Notes: generated by a model from the sequence alone, not told the origin. A stretch of DNA of 64,000 nucleotides from VRUE01 sp963774555 (GCA_963774555.1 CAVZFL010000001.1:496001-560000); one strand, 5' to 3'. Positions 24,798 through 33,562 are shown, numbered from the stretch's first letter. Translations and numbers: made by a program.

Positions 24798-25511
24798 TTA
24801 TTCCAAGGCGAAGACAACCCGGACAGTGGCGGTGACTGTCGAGGCGCCGGGCTTGGTCGGTGGAGCTGGGGACGGGGCTCGCGGTCCCTTCGCTTTGGCG
24901 CTGCGCTCGGTCGGGACCACTTCGCTGGCTTCTTCGATGGTCAGGGCCGGGCCCAGAACGGCACCGGCGCGGATCGCCAGGGCCGAGGCCTTTCCTTTGG
25001 CTTGGTCGAAGGCGGCGATCAGGGTGCTGTTGTAGGCGGCTTCGGGGTTGCTGGGGAAGAAGTCGGGGCCGCGGGTGGATGTGGCGCCGGCGGCTACGGC
25101 GGCGTTGACCAGTTCGCCGGCGCGGTCGGACTGGTGGAGGATCACGCCGATTCCCTCGGCGGCGCGGAAGAGGGGGTGTTTGCCGCTGGTCGTCTTGTGG
25201 ACCGAGATTTCGCCGGTGGTTACGTCGCCCGGGCCGATGCCGGGCGTGGCCTGGACAGCGGCGATCACGGCTCGCAGGCGGATCGCGACGATGTGCAGGG
25301 CAGCTTGACGGGACTTACGTTCCTTGCTGACCGAGAAGCCGAGTTTGGCGGCGTCGTTGGGGACTTCCTGGGTGGTCGAGCCCTTGACGGTGACCGTTCG
25401 GTCTATTGCGCTTGCGCTCGCCGGAAGAGTCAGGGACAGGGCGAGGGCCGCGAGTACGGGGAGGCGCCAGAGATCCCGTTGACGCCCCGACCCCTGTCGC
25501 ATCCCCTGCAT
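24798..25511 (-). CDS. secreted SIMPL-domain (DUF541) protein
   Basis: 237 residues. A signal peptide (LPVLAALALSLTLPASASA) precedes a SIMPL/DUF541 domain: VTVKGSTTQEVPNDAAKLGFSVSKE-type start, a central GPGDVTTGEISVHK, and a terminal TVTATVRVVFALE strand. These proteins form periplasmic or surface oligomers; their role is poorly known (the E. coli homologue YggE is linked to oxidative stress). The C-terminal part contains a low-complexity Pro/Ala/Lys linker before the last strand. Convergent with the low-GC island; the upstream side carries a GTGCAAC palindrome. Confidence 0.75.
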   Translation of the reverse strand: MQGMRQGSGRQRDLWRLPVLAALALSLTLPASASAIDRTVTVKGSTTQEVPNDAAKLGFSVSKERKSRQAALHIVAIRLRAVIAAVQATPGIGPGDVTTGEISVHKTTSGKHPLFRAAEGIGVILHQSDRAGELVNAAVAAGATSTRGPDFFPSNPEAAYNSTLIAAFDQAKGKASALAIRAGAVLGPALTIEEASEVVPTERSAKAKGPRAPSPAPPTKPGASTVTATVRVVFALE

Positions 25512-25527
25512 GCCTCAATCATCGCAT

Positions 25528-25571
25528 GGTGCAACGCATTGTCCCCCATCGGGGGGAGAAAACGTTGCACC
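25528..25571. repeat. GTGCAAC palindrome family, copy 3
   Basis: Arms GGTGCAAC (25528-25535) and GTTGCACC (25564-25571), inner TCCCCC/GGGGGA. It lies 2 bp from the stop of the minus-strand membrane-protein gene and 16 bp upstream of the SIMPL gene start, i.e. between two genes read in the same direction. Confidence 0.8.
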
Positions 25572-25573
25572 CA

Positions 25574-26086
25574 TCAGGCGTGTGGCCGCAGCGTTCGCAG
25601 TCCCGGCGTTCGCACCAGCTGGATCGCTCGCCAGGCGGAGTTGGGGACGACGTAGAACTTGACGCCGTCGCGGTGCTCGATCGCCAGCACGGCGGCCTCG
25701 CGGCTGTGCCAGGCGAGCGAGACGAGCAGGGCGTAGCCGGCGCCGATCGCGGCGACGCCGGGGAAGAAGGCACCGAGGGCGCCGGCGGCGATCGCCGTGA
25801 GGGCGACCGGCCAGAGGCGGCGGAAGGCGATCGCCGCCGGGGTCTCCGGCGGCAGGGAGTTGGCGGTGCGCGCCCCGGCGAGGGTGTCGCGGAGGCTGTC
25901 GGCGGCTCGGCTCGGGCGGCCGAGCCAGAAGCCCACCACCAGGGCGATCAGCCACCAGGCGGCGGCGACGAGCAGGGTGCGGGTGTCGGCTTCGCGGTTG
26001 GCGGCGACGGCGGTGACCGCGGCGAGCGCGGTTGCCTCGGCGCCGGTGAGCAGGACGGTGATGCGCAGCAGGTCGGTGTAGGGCAT
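25574..26086 (-). CDS. small integral membrane protein of unknown function
   Basis: 170 residues with about four hydrophobic segments: LLRITVLLTGAEATALAAVTAV, LLVAAAWWLIALVVGFWLG, ALTAIAAGALGAFFPGVAAI and ALLVSLAWHS. The C-terminal tail is cytoplasmic and basic (FYVVPNSAWRAIQLVRTPGL). No family recognised. It starts 3 bp after the stop of otsB, so the two are probably cotranscribed, but no trehalose-related role can be read from the sequence. Confidence 0.65.
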   Translation of the reverse strand: MPYTDLLRITVLLTGAEATALAAVTAVAANREADTRTLLVAAAWWLIALVVGFWLGRPSRAADSLRDTLAGARTANSLPPETPAAIAFRRLWPVALTAIAAGALGAFFPGVAAIGAGYALLVSLAWHSREAAVLAIEHRDGVKFYVVPNSAWRAIQLVRTPGLRTLRPHA

Positions 26087-26089
26087 CGT

Positions 26090-26875
26090 CTAGGCGGCCA
26101 GCTCCGCCAGCAGCTCCAGCCAGCCCGCCGGGCCGTCGACCGCGATGTCCGACTCTTCCGCCAGTCCCGGCGGAGCCTCCGGCGAGACCACCCCGACGCA
26201 GACCGCCCGCTCCAGCCGGCCCTCCTCGCGCAGCTCGCGCAGACGGCGGAAGGCGTCGAGGTCGGTGCGATCGTCGCCGGCGTAGATCGCCCCGGTGACA
26301 CCGTCGATGGCCAGCAGGGCGGCGACCGCGGCGTCCTTGCCACCGCCGCCGATCGGCCGCAGCTCCAGCACCTTGCGTCCCCAGCGCGGTTCGAGCTTGG
26401 CCCGCCCCGCCTCGGCAGCGATCTCGTGCGCCCTGGCCTCCGCCGCCTGCTCGTCCGCGGCGCCGCGCCAGTGCAGGGTTTGGATCGGTCCCTTGTCCTC
26501 GCGGCGCAGGCCGACGGCCGCCAGCTGGTCGGGGTCACGGCCGGTGAGGAATTCCGCTGCGCTCCGCTCCTGCCCGGCCAACGCCGGATCGAGCTCGGGC
26601 TCCGCCGCCCCGGGCAGCAGCAGCTCCAGCCCGTGGTTGCCGGCGTAGGCGATCTCCTCGACCCCGACCAGGCGCCGCGCCTCCAGCGCCGGGCGCCCGG
26701 AGATGCAGCCGACCAGGCCGTAGCGCCGGTTCATGCTCCGCAGCAGCTCGCTCGCCCGCTCCGGCACGGCAGCCTGCTCGGGCCGATCGACGATCGGGGC
26801 CAGGGTGCCGTCGACGTCGGTGAAGACGGCGGCGTGCCGGGGGTCCGCGCGCAGCGGCTCCAGTAAAGCGTTCAA
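26090..26875 (-). CDS. otsB: trehalose-6-phosphate phosphatase
   Basis: 261 residues. HAD-superfamily phosphatase of the trehalose type: motif I FTDVDGTLAPI (nucleophile Asp near residue 19), motif II CISGRP, a GNHGLEL cap segment, and motif IV YAGDDRTDLDAF. Removes phosphate from trehalose-6-phosphate to give trehalose, a compatible solute and cell-envelope sugar. The partner synthase OtsA is not in the window. Complete length for the family. Confidence 0.9.
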   Translation of the reverse strand: MNALLEPLRADPRHAAVFTDVDGTLAPIVDRPEQAAVPERASELLRSMNRRYGLVGCISGRPALEARRLVGVEEIAYAGNHGLELLLPGAAEPELDPALAGQERSAAEFLTGRDPDQLAAVGLRREDKGPIQTLHWRGAADEQAAEARAHEIAAEAGRAKLEPRWGRKVLELRPIGGGGKDAAVAALLAIDGVTGAIYAGDDRTDLDAFRRLRELREEGRLERAVCVGVVSPEAPPGLAEESDIAVDGPAGWLELLAELAA

Positions 26876-26933
26876 GGCGCCAGGCGACCCTGCCTCGGGA
26901 CTCGGGGGACACGGGTCTTAGTATCGCGGCACG

Positions 26934-27317
26934 ATGGTCACCGACTCCGAGCTACCCGCCCACCGGCTGCTCAAGCTCGCCGCGATCGGCTCGCTCGCCG
27001 GGCTCTTCAGCGGCCTCTTCGGCGTCGGCGGCGGCACTGTGATCGTGCCCCTGCTGATCTTCTGGTTCGGCTACGGCGAGCGCCTCGCCACCGGCACCAG
27101 CCTCGCCGCGATCGTCCTGATCGGGCTGCTCGGGGCGATTGCCCAGGGCGGCATCTACGGCAACGTCCATCTGCTCACCGGCCTCTGGCTCTCGATCCCG
27201 GCGATCGTCGGCGTCATCGCCGGCACCACGATCCAGCAGCGCATCCCACAGCGCGCCGTCTCCTTGCTCTTCGCCGCCCTCCTGGTCGCGATCGCGATCG
27301 AGCTGATCGTGCGGTGA
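26934..27317 (+). CDS. TauE/SafE-family half-transporter, N-terminal half
   Basis: 127 residues with four membrane segments and the family motif GLFSGLFGVGGGTVIVPLL. Full TauE/SafE anion exporters are about 250 residues made of two homologous halves of this size. Here the frame stops and a second half starts in the overlapping codons (GTGA at 27314-27317). The two short proteins should assemble as a heterodimer. The exported substrate (sulfite, sulfoacetate or another organosulfur anion in known relatives) cannot be told. Confidence 0.8.
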   Translation: MVTDSELPAHRLLKLAAIGSLAGLFSGLFGVGGGTVIVPLLIFWFGYGERLATGTSLAAIVLIGLLGAIAQGGIYGNVHLLTGLWLSIPAIVGVIAGTTIQQRIPQRAVSLLFAALLVAIAIELIVR

Positions 27318-27703
27318 ACGAGCTCTTCGCGATCCTGATCGCGCTCGCCGGCGGCCTCGCCGGCGGCCTCGTCGGCGTCGGCGGCGGCGTCCTCTTCGTC
27401 CCCGCCCTGACCATCTTCCTCGGCCTCTCCCAGGTCGAGGGGGAGTCGACCTCGCTGCTGATGATCGTCATCGTCGCCCTTGTCGGCGCCTACCGCCAGA
27501 ACGTCTACGGCAACGTCAGGGTCCGCGACGCCGCGGTGATCGGCGTGCTCTCGCCGCTCGGCGTCCTCGTCGGCGTCGCGGTCGCCAACGAGGTCTCCCA
27601 CCGGGTGCTGGAACTGAGCTTCGCAGCGCTGGTCCTCTTCATCGCCTACGGCCTCGCCCGCCGGGCTCTCTCGGCGCCCGATGCCGCTGAGACCCATCGG
27701 TAG
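27314..27703 (+). CDS. TauE/SafE-family half-transporter, C-terminal half
   Basis: 129 residues, GTG start overlapping the stop of the preceding gene, so translation is coupled. It contains GLAGGLVGVGGGVLFVPAL, the same motif as the first half, plus an EGESTSLLMIVIVALVG segment and four membrane helices, with a short polar C-terminus. It shows that the original inverted-repeat architecture is kept as two polypeptides. Both reading frames look intact, so the split is not an obvious sequencing error. The PAC2 gene begins 9 bp later. Confidence 0.8.
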   Translation: MNELFAILIALAGGLAGGLVGVGGGVLFVPALTIFLGLSQVEGESTSLLMIVIVALVGAYRQNVYGNVRVRDAAVIGVLSPLGVLVGVAVANEVSHRVLELSFAALVLFIAYGLARRALSAPDAAETHR

Positions 27704-27712
27704 TCTCAAAGC

Positions 27713-28576
27713 GTGGATTCACTGCGCTGGGAAGGCGACATCCCGCAGCTGCGGCGGCCGATCCTGGTCTGCGCCTTTCGCGGCTGGAACGACGCCGCCG
27801 CCGCGGCGTCGACGGCGCTCTCGGCGGTGGGCGACGCCTTCGACGCCGAGCTGATCGCCGAGCTCGACGCCGAGGACTACTTCGACTTCCAGGCGACCCG
27901 GCCGACGATCGTCCTCACCGACGGCCAGGCGCGCCGCATCGAGTGGCCGGAGAACAACCTGATCGTCGCCCGCGTGCCCGCCGCCGACCGCGACCTCGTC
28001 CTGCTCGACGGCACCGAGCCCAACCTGCGCTGGCGCACCTTCTCGGAGACGATCGCGACCGCCGCCGATGCGCTCGGGGTGGAGATGGTGATCACCCTCG
28101 GCTCGCTGATCGCCGAGGTCTCCCACACCCTGCCGGTGCCGATCACCGGCCTCGCCTCCGACGAGGACCTGGTCGAGGAGCTCGACCTGCAGCGCTCCAG
28201 CTATGAGGGCCCGACCGGGATCGTCGGCGTCGTCCACGACTGCTGCCGCCAGGCCGGCATGACCTCGGCCTCGCTCTGGGCGGCCGTCCCCCACTACGTC
28301 GCCGCGGTCCCCAACCCCAAGGCTGCCCTTGCCCTGCTGCGCCGTCTCGAGGGCCTGACCGGAATCGCCGTCGAGGCCACCGACCTGGAAGAGGAAGCGA
28401 CCTCCTACGAAGACCAGATCAACCGCGCGATCGCCGCCAACCCGGAGATCGAGGAGCTGGTCGAAAAGATCGAGTCCGAACAGTCCGAGCAGCTGGAAGG
28501 CCCCGAGGACATCCCTTCCGCCGACACGATCGCCCGCGATTTCCAGCAATTCCTGCGCCAGCAGGGCAACGAGTAG
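27713..28576 (+). CDS. PAC2-family protein
   Basis: 287 residues from GTG 27713. PAC2 (proteasome assembly chaperone-like) features: LRRPILVCAFRGWNDAAAAAS near the start, VMITLGSLIAEVSHT in the middle, and the GLASDEDLVEELDLQRS segment, followed by a helical acidic C-terminus with many Glu residues. Actinobacterial members are common near proteasome or nucleotide-metabolism genes, but their biochemical role is unsettled. Here it follows the TauE/SafE pair closely and may be cotranscribed with it. Confidence 0.85.
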   Translation: MDSLRWEGDIPQLRRPILVCAFRGWNDAAAAASTALSAVGDAFDAELIAELDAEDYFDFQATRPTIVLTDGQARRIEWPENNLIVARVPAADRDLVLLDGTEPNLRWRTFSETIATAADALGVEMVITLGSLIAEVSHTLPVPITGLASDEDLVEELDLQRSSYEGPTGIVGVVHDCCRQAGMTSASLWAAVPHYVAAVPNPKAALALLRRLEGLTGIAVEATDLEEEATSYEDQINRAIAANPEIEELVEKIESEQSEQLEGPEDIPSADTIARDFQQFLRQQGNE

Positions 28577-28612
28577 CCTGTCCGGTCGCCTGCCCTGACC
28601 TCCTCCCGACAG

Positions 28613-29830
28613 ATGATTCGACAAACGTTTTTCTGCCTGCTCATCGCCGCGACGGCCTGCACCGTCGCCGCCAGCGCCCACGCCGCCGTCTATTGGGGAT
28701 ACGGCTCGACGATTGGCATCGCCGATCTCGACGGACAGAATCCTCACTACGACCTCCTGCCCAACGACACCGAACCCCGCAGCACCACGTGCGGCGTTGC
28801 GGTCAACGACAGGCAGCTGTTTTGGGCTGGCTACCCCGGCATCGGCATGGTGGATTTGGAAACCCGAGCCAGCAACTCCAAATTCCTCGTTGGCATCGGC
28901 CATCCATGCGGGATCGCGGCAAGCAGCGAAAGCATCTTCTGGGGCAACTCCGAGGAGAGCCAACTGAGCAAGGCGAAAGTCGACGGCAGCGAAGTGATTC
29001 CCGGCTTCGTCAGTGGAGTCCGGCCGTGCGACGTCGCGGTGCGAGGCGGATACGTTTACTGGGTCGACCACGATTCCCGTCGCATCGGCCGCGCCAAGAC
29101 CGACGGCAGTGAAGTCGACGGCAGCTTCATTTCGGCCGCGTTCGCGGGCTGCGCCCTGGCAGTGGACGAGCACTTCGTCTACTGGGCCGAAGCCGGCTCG
29201 GGCGCGATCGGCCGAGCCGCGTTGGACGGCGGCGAAATACAGCCCGGGTTCATTGCCGGGATCGGGGGAGTCACCGGCATCGCGACGAACGCGACGCATA
29301 TCTACTGGACCGAGTCGAACCTTGGCGGCCTCGCCGGGACAGGCGCCGTCGGTCAAGCCAACCTGGATGGGACAGACGTCAATCGGAACCTGACAACGAC
29401 CCCGCGTTCTGAAATCGGCGGAATTGCTGTCGACGATCGACCCGGTTCGATTCCTCACGTCGCCCAGTCGCAGCCGATCCGCTTCGGCAAGGTGAGGCAC
29501 GTTCGCTCCCAGGGCACCGCCTTCATCGCCGTCGACGTCCCTGCTCCCGGTCGCCTGCGGGCCGACGGCAGCGAGGCCAGGTGGAAGCTGATCAAGGGCA
29601 AGCCCCGTCCGGGACCGCAGCGCTGGCAGCTGAAGATATGGGCCGGTGGGACGGGGCCATTCGCGGAAAGGATCGTGCGCAAGCTGAAGCGCACCGGAAG
29701 CGCGACGGTGAAGCTCTTCGTCACCTTCCGGGAACCCGAACGCTGGCCAATCACGGCGACTAAGCGGGTGACCTTGGTGCAGCCGAAAGCGTCACGGGTT
29801 CGACCCGAGCGCGCGAGTCTCGCCCGCTAA
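28613..29830 (+). CDS. secreted YWTD-like beta-propeller protein
   Basis: 405 residues. A signal peptide (FFCLLIAATACTVAASAHA) is followed by about six ~42-residue repeats with the pattern YVYWVDHDSRRIGRAKTDGS, HFVYWAEAGSGAIGRAALDG and HIYWTESNLGG, as in YWTD/LDL-receptor or NHL-type beta-propellers. The last ~120 residues form a separate basic beta domain. Likely an extracytoplasmic binding protein; no enzyme motif seen. Its TAA stop overlaps the TAG stop of the convergent helicase-nuclease gene by 4 bp. Confidence 0.7.
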   Translation: MIRQTFFCLLIAATACTVAASAHAAVYWGYGSTIGIADLDGQNPHYDLLPNDTEPRSTTCGVAVNDRQLFWAGYPGIGMVDLETRASNSKFLVGIGHPCGIAASSESIFWGNSEESQLSKAKVDGSEVIPGFVSGVRPCDVAVRGGYVYWVDHDSRRIGRAKTDGSEVDGSFISAAFAGCALAVDEHFVYWAEAGSGAIGRAALDGGEIQPGFIAGIGGVTGIATNATHIYWTESNLGGLAGTGAVGQANLDGTDVNRNLTTTPRSEIGGIAVDDRPGSIPHVAQSQPIRFGKVRHVRSQGTAFIAVDVPAPGRLRADGSEARWKLIKGKPRPGPQRWQLKIWAGGTGPFAERIVRKLKRTGSATVKLFVTFREPERWPITATKRVTLVQPKASRVRPERASLAR

Positions 29831-32598
29831 CTCTCTGCCGCCGGGCAGATCAGCCGGTAGTCGCACCAGCTGCAGGTCGTGGGGGAGGGGCGGGGCTCGA
29901 AGTCCTGGCCGAGGATTCCCTCGCCGACCTCGAGCACGGTGCGCTCGACCCGCTCGGCGTCGCCCTCGCCGACCGGCGCGGCGACCTTCTCGGCGTCGAG
30001 CACGTAGTAGTAGCTGCCGCTGCTCGACTCGAGCTCCCAGGCCTGGCGCGCCGCCAGGCGGTAGAGCGCCAGCTGCAGGTCGTTCTCCAGCTGCTCTTCG
30101 CTCTTGCGCTCGCCGGTCTTGTAGTCGATCAGCTCGTGGCTGCCGTCCGGCAGGCGGTCGACGCGGTCGACGCGGCCGCGCACGTGGTGCGGCCCGATCC
30201 GGATGTCGAACTTGCGCTCGAGCCAGACCGGCTCGCCTTCGCTCTCGCTCTCCCGCTCCCAGTAGAGCCGCATCGCCTCGCGGGCGCGGTCGCGGAACTG
30301 CAGCTCGTCGTCGCTGGAGCCGAAGCCCGAGCGCCGCCAGCCCGCCTCGAAGAGGCCCATCAGCCGCTCCAAGCCGTCCCCCTCGTCCTCGTCTCCCTCC
30401 TTGTGGAAGCGTTCGAGCACGTTGTGGATGAGGATGCCGAAGCGCTGGTTGATCGTCGGCTCCTGGGGGATGCCGAAGACGCGCCCGAACTTGTACTTCA
30501 GCGGGCAGGTCAGGTAGAGGTCGAGGTCGGAGGCGGAGAGGCTGAGGGCGCCGTCGCCGCGCCGCGGCAGGAAGGCTTCCAGCGAGGGCTCGTGGCGGGC
30601 CGCGATCAGGCGGCGGCGACCGTCGCGCTCGCGCTCGGAGCCGAGCAGGTAGGAGTCGAGCGGCGAGGCGTCGAGCTCGGCCTGCTGCTCGGGCGTCGCC
30701 ACCTGGCGCAGCAGCCCGTTGACCGCCTCCACCGCCTCCGCCGTCGCCTCCTCGCCGGGCCGCTGCGCCAGCGCCGCCAGCTTCAGCAGCTCGAGGTGGC
30801 GGGCGATCGCCCGGTTGACGTCGACGACCGTGTCGAGGCGCGGCTCGGAGAGCTCGCGGCCGGCCTTCCAGGAGGCCTCGAGGACCTCCTCGCGCAGCTT
30901 GCGGTAGGTCGCGTGCAGTCCCTCGGCGGGCCCGAACAGCTCCTCCTCCTGGCGCTCCTCTCCCTCCTCCCCGGGTCCCTCGCCGCCGCGCTCGACCCGG
31001 GAGAGGACGAGGGTCGAGCGGGCCTGGACGTTGCCCCGATCGCCACCCAGCACGAAGGCGTGCTCGAACTCGATTCCCCTGGCGGCCGGGCGGCTCAGTC
31101 CCTGCACCGCACCGGGGGAGGCCGGCTCCTCGCCGCCGACCGGCTCGAAGCCGGTTTCGGCGACGGCGCTGATGTAGCGGACGAAGTCGCGGGTCGAGGC
31201 GTGCGGCTCGCGACTCGCCCAGGTCGCGGCGAGCTCGGCCAGGCGCGAGAGGCCGAGCAGGCGCTCGGCCACCTCGGGCTCGGCGGCGAAGAGCCGCTGC
31301 CGCCGCAGGCCGACCCGCTCGATCAGCCGCCGCACGAAGACGTCGGCACGACGCTCCTCCAGCGCCGCCGAGGCTTCGCCGTAGAGCTTGAGGAAGGCCT
31401 GGATCCGCTCGCGTCCCTCGGGCGGGATCTGCGGGCTTTCCAGCGCTGCCTCGCAGCCGGAGACCAGGTCCACCTTGCGCCGCCGCGAGATCGTCGTCAG
31501 CCGCGCCAGGTCGGCCGAGCGCAGCTCGACCGGGGGCCGGGTCAGCGCCCGTGCCACCGCGGCGGAATCCTCGGGATCGGCCAGCGCCCGCAGCCAGGCG
31601 ATCGCGTCGCGAACCTCGGGCCGCTGGAACAGCGCCGCCGGTCCCGCGAGGTGGAACGGGATCCCCCGCTCTTCCATCGCGGCCGCCACCACCGCCCCGC
31701 CCGCAGCGGCATCGACCAGCACCCCGATGCCCTCCGGGGAAGCTCCTCCCGCAAGCAGGTGCTCGGCTTCGCGCGCAACCGCCTGCGCCTGCGCCCGCTC
31801 GTTGCTGCAGCGCCAGCGCCGCGTCGCCGGCACCCGGAACACCTGCTCGAGCACGAGCGCATCCGGCGGGGAGTCGCCTGCCGAGGCGTTTTCGGCGTAG
31901 AGGTGATTCGGGTTCTCGCCGGCGAGCCTGGTGAGGATCGCGCGCTGGGCGATCGTCGCCTCCTCGTACTCGTCGACCATCACCTGGGCGAAGCGGGCGG
32001 CGACCCCGGCGCAGACGTCGGAGCGCTCGTGGAGCAGCTCGTTGAAGCTGAGGAAGACGTCGCCGCGGTCGAGGTTGCCCGACTCGGCGAGGATGCGGTC
32101 GTGGGCGGCGCAGAAGTCGGCCAGTTCGGGCTCGGGCGGGTCGGAGCCGGCCTTGAGCGCGTCGATCTGTTCGAGCAGCCGCGCCAGCAGGCCGGTGGGG
32201 TTGCCGCGAATCGTGTGGTTGCGCAGGGGCAGGTCGTCGAGCCGGTCGAGCAGGATCGCCAGGCGCTCGGCCGGGCCGAGGACGTCGAAGAAGGGATCGA
32301 GGCCGGCGGCGGTCGAGTGCTCGCGCAGGAGGCGCTCGATCAGCTCCCCCCAGGTGCCGATCCAGAGCTCCTCGTAGTCGCCGGCGAGGAGGGCTTCGAC
32401 CCGGCGGCGGAGGTTGGCGGCGCCGCTGCGGGTCGCGGTCAGGACGAGGATCTGCTCGGGGCTGAGGCCCTCCTCGACCAGGCGGGCGAAGCGCCGCGCC
32501 AGCGCCTCGGTCTTGCCACTGCCGGGCGGCCCCGCGAGCAGCAGGGGCCCCTCGCCGTGTTCGACGGCACGGACCTGGGCCTCGGCCAGAGCGAGCAT
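29827..32598 (-). CDS. UvrD-like helicase fused to a PD-(D/E)XK nuclease (AddB/AdnA-like)
   Basis: 923 residues. The N-terminus has an intact Walker A (AGPPGSGKT, 22-30) and a recognisable motif II (VMVDEYEEA). The later helicase motifs are eroded: no QSIYRFRGA-type motif III region, and the motif V region reads SRPAARGIEFEHAFV instead of a T-x-H-x-x-KG form. The C-terminus is a RecB-type nuclease with GRVDRVDRL and LIDYKTG, bracketed by cysteines (LTCPLKYKF; TTCSWCDYRLIC) that fit the Fe-S staple of AddB/AdnA. Probably a subunit of a double-strand-break resection nuclease whose active motor partner (AdnB/AddA) lies outside this window. It diverges from the phosphatase gene. Confidence 0.8.
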   Translation of the reverse strand: MLALAEAQVRAVEHGEGPLLLAGPPGSGKTEALARRFARLVEEGLSPEQILVLTATRSGAANLRRRVEALLAGDYEELWIGTWGELIERLLREHSTAAGLDPFFDVLGPAERLAILLDRLDDLPLRNHTIRGNPTGLLARLLEQIDALKAGSDPPEPELADFCAAHDRILAESGNLDRGDVFLSFNELLHERSDVCAGVAARFAQVMVDEYEEATIAQRAILTRLAGENPNHLYAENASAGDSPPDALVLEQVFRVPATRRWRCSNERAQAQAVAREAEHLLAGGASPEGIGVLVDAAAGGAVVAAAMEERGIPFHLAGPAALFQRPEVRDAIAWLRALADPEDSAAVARALTRPPVELRSADLARLTTISRRRKVDLVSGCEAALESPQIPPEGRERIQAFLKLYGEASAALEERRADVFVRRLIERVGLRRQRLFAAEPEVAERLLGLSRLAELAATWASREPHASTRDFVRYISAVAETGFEPVGGEEPASPGAVQGLSRPAARGIEFEHAFVLGGDRGNVQARSTLVLSRVERGGEGPGEEGEERQEEELFGPAEGLHATYRKLREEVLEASWKAGRELSEPRLDTVVDVNRAIARHLELLKLAALAQRPGEEATAEAVEAVNGLLRQVATPEQQAELDASPLDSYLLGSERERDGRRRLIAARHEPSLEAFLPRRGDGALSLSASDLDLYLTCPLKYKFGRVFGIPQEPTINQRFGILIHNVLERFHKEGDEDEGDGLERLMGLFEAGWRRSGFGSSDDELQFRDRAREAMRLYWERESESEGEPVWLERKFDIRIGPHHVRGRVDRVDRLPDGSHELIDYKTGERKSEEQLENDLQLALYRLAARQAWELESSSGSYYYVLDAEKVAAPVGEGDAERVERTVLEVGEGILGQDFEPRPSPTTCSWCDYRLICPAAES

Positions 32599-32641
32599 GG
32601 TCCAACGCTAGCGAGTGCGCGGCCTCCATAGGATTGCCTCG

Positions 32642-33454
32642 GTGGACGTTTTCTCCGCAGACTGGCTGGGAATCTGCCGTCGGGTGGTCGCCGAGCAGCG
32701 GGCGATCTTCGATCAGGTGCGCGGGCGCGAGGCGCGCACCGTCTATGAGGGGGTCGGTGAGGGCGGCGACCGGACCCTGGCGATCGACCGCCGCTGCGAG
32801 GACGCGGTCTTCGCCGAGCTCGAGCGGCTGGCGCGCGAGGGCGCCTCGTTCGTCGCCGTCTCGGAGGAGCGCGGCGAGGTCGCCTTCGGCGACGGTGGGC
32901 CGGCCCGCGTCGTGATCGACCCGATCGACGGCTCGCTCAACGCCCGCCGCACGCTGCCCGCCCACAGCCTCAGCATCGCTCTCGCCGCCGCCGACTCGAT
33001 GGCCGCGGTCGAGTTCGGCTATGTCTACGACTTCGGCGCCGGAGAGGAGCTCACCGCTCGGCGCGGCGAGGGCGCCAGCCTCGACGGCGAGCCGATCGCG
33101 GTCGGGCCCGACGGCGAGAAGCTGGAGCTGCTCGGCCTCGAGGCGGCCGAGCCGGAGCGCGCGCTCGTCGCCTTGGAGGCCCTTGCCGGGCGCGTCTACC
33201 GCCTGCGTGTGGTCGGCTCGATCGCGATCACCGCCGCCTACGTCGCCGCCGGGCGCCTCGACGCGATGCTCAGTCTGCGTCCCTGCCGCTCGGTCGACGC
33301 CGCTGCGGCGCAGCTGATCGTCCGCGAGGCGGGCGGTCAGGTCGCCTTCGGCGATCTGACCCTCGACCAGGCTCCGCTCGGGCTCGACGCCCGTTACCCG
33401 ATCGCCGCTGCCGCCGGCGAGCGGGGGCTGGCGATACTCAGAGTCGCGCAGTAA
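32642..33454 (+). CDS. inositol monophosphatase-family protein
   Basis: 270 residues from GTG 32642. The metal-binding motif DPIDGSLNARRTLP (DPIDGTxN in the family) and an acidic SEERGE segment upstream identify the IMPase/FBPase/CysQ superfamily of lithium-sensitive sugar phosphatases. The second motif, usually WDxAAG, reads SVDAAAAQLIVREAGG, so the tryptophan is missing but the Asp is kept. Substrate could be inositol-1-phosphate, fructose-1,6-bisphosphate or PAP. It starts 43 bp from the divergent helicase-nuclease gene. Confidence 0.82.
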   Translation: MDVFSADWLGICRRVVAEQRAIFDQVRGREARTVYEGVGEGGDRTLAIDRRCEDAVFAELERLAREGASFVAVSEERGEVAFGDGGPARVVIDPIDGSLNARRTLPAHSLSIALAAADSMAAVEFGYVYDFGAGEELTARRGEGASLDGEPIAVGPDGEKLELLGLEAAEPERALVALEALAGRVYRLRVVGSIAITAAYVAAGRLDAMLSLRPCRSVDAAAAQLIVREAGGQVAFGDLTLDQAPLGLDARYPIAAAAGERGLAILRVAQ

Positions 33455-33476
33455 CCCTTCGGCGCACCGGGTTTAA

Positions 33477-33505
33477 GAACGTGTGTTCGCCAAGAACGTA
33501 TGTTC
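33477..33505 (+). promoter_or_regulatory. two tandem LexA-type (SOS) boxes
   Basis: GAACGTGTGTTC (33477-33488) and GAACGTATGTTC (33494-33505) each match the Gram-positive/actinobacterial LexA core GAAC-N4-GTTC exactly and are 17 bp apart, about 60-90 bp upstream of the ATG at 33563. This predicts DNA-damage control of the following basic protein. No binding data are available from sequence. Confidence 0.7.
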
Positions 33506-33562
33506 GTTAAGCTGGCGGACCCCCAGGCAGGAAACCCCAGAGACCGAAGGGACTCATCTTCA

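Noticed and set aside
29438..29456. GGTTCGATTCC, a tRNA T-loop-like string
   Set aside because: It lies inside the beta-propeller coding sequence and no cloverleaf can be built around it.
30136..32631. 831-codon open frame on the plus strand
   Set aside because: Antisense to the helicase-nuclease gene, whose Walker A and nuclease motifs are clear.
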